DNA of 64,000 nt from Roseicitreum antarcticum (GTDB lineage Bacteria > Pseudomonadota > Alphaproteobacteria > Rhodobacterales > Rhodobacteraceae), in the NCBI RefSeq assembly GCF_014681765.1, contig NZ_CP061498.1:2183501-2247500 (forward strand), read 5' to 3'. A model generated the notes under the pieces. That model searched no databases. It had not been told where the DNA came from and saw only the letters and a program-made list of their open reading frames with translations. A program made the position numbers and the translations under genes. This document shows positions 62,395 through 64,000 of the stretch, piece by piece. The number at the start of each line of letters is the position of its first letter. Position 1 is the first letter of the stretch.

Positions 62395-63348
62395 ATGACG
62401 ACCACGCTTCCCGAAAACATGACCGCCGCCGACCGCCGCCAGGCCTGGTTCGAAAACGAGCTCACCGGCTATGCCCGCTCCGGCACCTCCGAGGCCCCGA
62501 TGTCCTGGGACTACGGCGACGAGATCATCGAAATCCTCACGGGCCATTTCCTTGCCCTCGAGAAGATCCTCGGCGCCGAGGAAATCGCCGGTCCGCTCTT
62601 CACCCTGCTGCACGGCCCCGACGTCGAGGGCGAGACCTGGCGCGAGACATTCGAGACCTACCAGCCGACGCTAACCCAAGAATGGACCGGCACCCTGCTG
62701 ATCGATAACGCCGGGATCTACGGTCTCTACGGCGTGACACCCGCGGAGATCGCCCATTCTGATCGCGCGTCTTGGGTCGAGGACCTGGCACGGCGCTTGG
62801 CCGCCTTCCGTGCCGATGTGCATCCGGTGCCGGGTGGCGTGATCGACCGCATCACGAACCTGGCCTTGGCGCGCCGTGCCATAGACGCCCGCGAGGGGGA
62901 GGTCGATCTTGTCTCCATGGCGCTTTTGGGCGGCGTGACCGAGGGTCGTGTGCGCAACATCCTCTCGGGCAGCGAAAGCCCGCTGGAACGCAGTGCCCAA
63001 GGCGTGACTGCCGTCAGCGCTGCTGATTGGCTGAAGGGCCGGAAAGAGTACTTCGCCTCGATCTGGCAGATGCCCAACGAGGTCACGCCCGAGCCCCCCA
63101 GTGCGGATTTCACCGGTGAGGTGATCTTTGTCCCCGTCGCCGGGGATGGCAGCACCTTTGGTCCCGAGCTTGCCCGCAACGGGCACTATACCGTCGGTGC
63201 CAAAGGGGCCGAGGTGCAGTACACCACCTTCGATGCGGCGCTGGCGGCGTTGCACCGGATGGATACGCCGCGCTGGAGGCGCCCGAACCCGGCGGGCAAC
63301 TGGGGTATCGTCTCCGGCCGCGACTGGAAGCGTATCGAGAAGAAGTGA
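62395..63348 (+). CDS. Uncharacterised protein of a mobile-element cassette
   Basis: The 317-residue protein has no family I recognise. It is soluble, with an acidic helical N-terminal part (PENMTAADRRQAWFENELTG) and a middle segment with SMALLGGVTEGRVRNILSGS (about 183-202), which resembles a helix-turn-helix. The C-terminal part has EVIFVPVAGDGSTFGPELAR and WRRPNPAGNWGIVSGRDW. The HTH-like segment suggests that it binds DNA. Its stop overlaps the next frame, and it lies between the small gene and the GIY-YIG gene. Confidence 0.7.
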   Translation: MTTTLPENMTAADRRQAWFENELTGYARSGTSEAPMSWDYGDEIIEILTGHFLALEKILGAEEIAGPLFTLLHGPDVEGETWRETFETYQPTLTQEWTGTLLIDNAGIYGLYGVTPAEIAHSDRASWVEDLARRLAAFRADVHPVPGGVIDRITNLALARRAIDAREGEVDLVSMALLGGVTEGRVRNILSGSESPLERSAQGVTAVSAADWLKGRKEYFASIWQMPNEVTPEPPSADFTGEVIFVPVAGDGSTFGPELARNGHYTVGAKGAEVQYTTFDAALAALHRMDTPRWRRPNPAGNWGIVSGRDWKRIEKK

Positions 63349-63356
63349 GCGCAGAG

Positions 63357-63935
63357 ATGACCATCCCCACTGCCACCGAAATTCTGGACCTGCTGAAGCA
63401 GGCCAGGCCCCGGCCTACCTCCGAAGCGCCGCGCGATGCGCGTGGCATTTACGGGCTCTTCGATCACACCGGGACTTTCCGCTACATCGGGTCCACCTCG
63501 TCCAGCGCCGAGACCTTCTACAAGCGCATCCACCAGCGGCACCGCACGGGATCCGAGACACACAGCCATTACTTCGCTCACATGTACAACACCGGACGGA
63601 TGTGGGTCGACAGGACCGATCCAGAAACTACGATAGAGATGAAGATCGTCCGCCGCCTGCGGCAGGCCTTCGTCGCCAGCCATTGCGGCTGCACCTGGGT
63701 GCCGCTGCCGGATCACGCCGATATTGCTGCGCTGGAAGCTGAGGTCATCGCCGTGGCCCCGTCCGAGATGGTGGCCTGGAACCGCAGGGGCATGGCGGTC
63801 TACGACGAGCCTGTCGACCTGGTCGATGCGCTGATCGGACAAATGGAGCTGAGCCCCTTCGAGCGCGCGGCTTTGACCCGCCAACTACGACCGTGGCAGC
63901 ATCTGTCAGGTGGGTGTTGCCTGCGTGCGCCATGA
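63357..63935 (+). CDS. GIY-YIG nuclease domain protein
   Basis: The 192-residue product (ATG at 63357; a GTG at 63345 overlapping the upstream stop is an alternative) has the GIY-YIG core ARGIYGLFDHTGTFRYIGST near residues 28-47, with the catalytic Arg in YKRIHQRH and Glu in IAALEAEVIA. GIY-YIG domains cut DNA in homing nucleases, repair enzymes and mobile elements. The last residues (HLSGGCCLRAP) are read in the wrong frame of an exonuclease-like sequence, so the C-terminus is probably an artefact of a deletion. Confidence 0.8.
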   Translation: MTIPTATEILDLLKQARPRPTSEAPRDARGIYGLFDHTGTFRYIGSTSSSAETFYKRIHQRHRTGSETHSHYFAHMYNTGRMWVDRTDPETTIEMKIVRRLRQAFVASHCGCTWVPLPDHADIAALEAEVIAVAPSEMVAWNRRGMAVYDEPVDLVDALIGQMELSPFERAALTRQLRPWQHLSGGCCLRAP

Positions 63936-64000
63936 CAACAGCATCGAGACCTGGGTGACGCTGGTCGATCCGCAGACCTCCCGCTGGATGTTCAGCGGGC
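63877..64000 (+). pseudogene. DEDDh exonuclease (DnaQ/RNase T-like) fragment, partial at window edge
   Basis: In a frame shifted by one base from the GIY-YIG gene, codons from 63880 read ANYDRGSICQVGVACVRHDN and then ETWVTLVDPQ, the start of a DnaQ-like 3'-5' exonuclease just after its catalytic DxE motif. The motif itself and any start codon are missing; an in-frame TGA lies at 63874-63876. It looks like a former fusion partner of the GIY-YIG protein that lost its first strand and frame through a small deletion. The rest lies outside the window. Confidence 0.7.

Overview
The window looks like a chromosomal segment of an alphaproteobacterium of the family Rhodobacteraceae (Roseobacter/Rhodobacter relatives). 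The evidence is the high GC content, the gene orders histone-deacetylase/xseB/ispA/dxs and DUF1489/nrdJ, a plant-type glutamate-cysteine ligase, a coenzyme-B12-dependent ribonucleotide reductase, and an alphaproteobacterial-type LexA box (GAAC-N7-GAAC) in front of dnaE2. No tRNA, rRNA or CRISPR array was seen.

Core region, 1-37.8 kb. This part holds molybdenum-cofactor genes (mobA, moaD, moaE), the isoprenoid pair ispA-dxs with xseB and an HDAC-like amidohydrolase, an HU protein, AMP nucleosidase, an acyl-CoA ligase/thiolase/PCC-domain cluster, a LexA-controlled error-prone polymerase (dnaE2), pgsA, an OmpA-family protein, divergent ubiA and rsmE, and gshA. It also holds a four-gene translationally coupled operon moxR-DUF58-DUF4159-GATase, the ammonium pair glnK-amtB and a bifunctional penicillin-binding protein. 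Several proteins carry long low-complexity additions: two in DnaE2, one at the UbiA N-terminus and one at the LivF C-terminus (in the next region).

Catabolic locus, 38.2-49.5 kb. A minus-strand run reads aldehyde dehydrogenase, a branched-chain-type ABC transporter (binding protein, two permeases, two ATPases), a second aldehyde dehydrogenase, a coniferyl-alcohol-dehydrogenase-like SDR and a flotillin. A divergent AraC regulator sits beside it, with two direct repeats of ATATCTGG spaced 21 bp just before its start codon. I infer import of an aromatic (phenylpropanoid-like) alcohol and its oxidation to the acid.

The nrdJ region (49.8-52.8 kb) is again core. From about 52.8 kb to the end the window looks like an accessory island. 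It has a truncated MATE transporter, a BKACE (DUF849) enzyme, AraC/GyrI plus DUF1801, two GNAT acetyltransferases, a YdcZ-type membrane protein, an XRE/cupin repressor with its operator on its own start codon, and a MarR gene cut short at an IS3-transposase fragment. It also has a complete prlF-yhaV toxin-antitoxin module with promoter and operator, a second IS3 fragment, and a small tyrosine recombinase. The recombinase is preceded by two inverted dif-like sites (11-bp arms around a 5-6-bp core). An uncharacterised cassette follows, ending in a GIY-YIG nuclease and a decayed exonuclease domain. The recombinase with its paired sites and the adjacent unknown cassette is the most likely undescribed system here.
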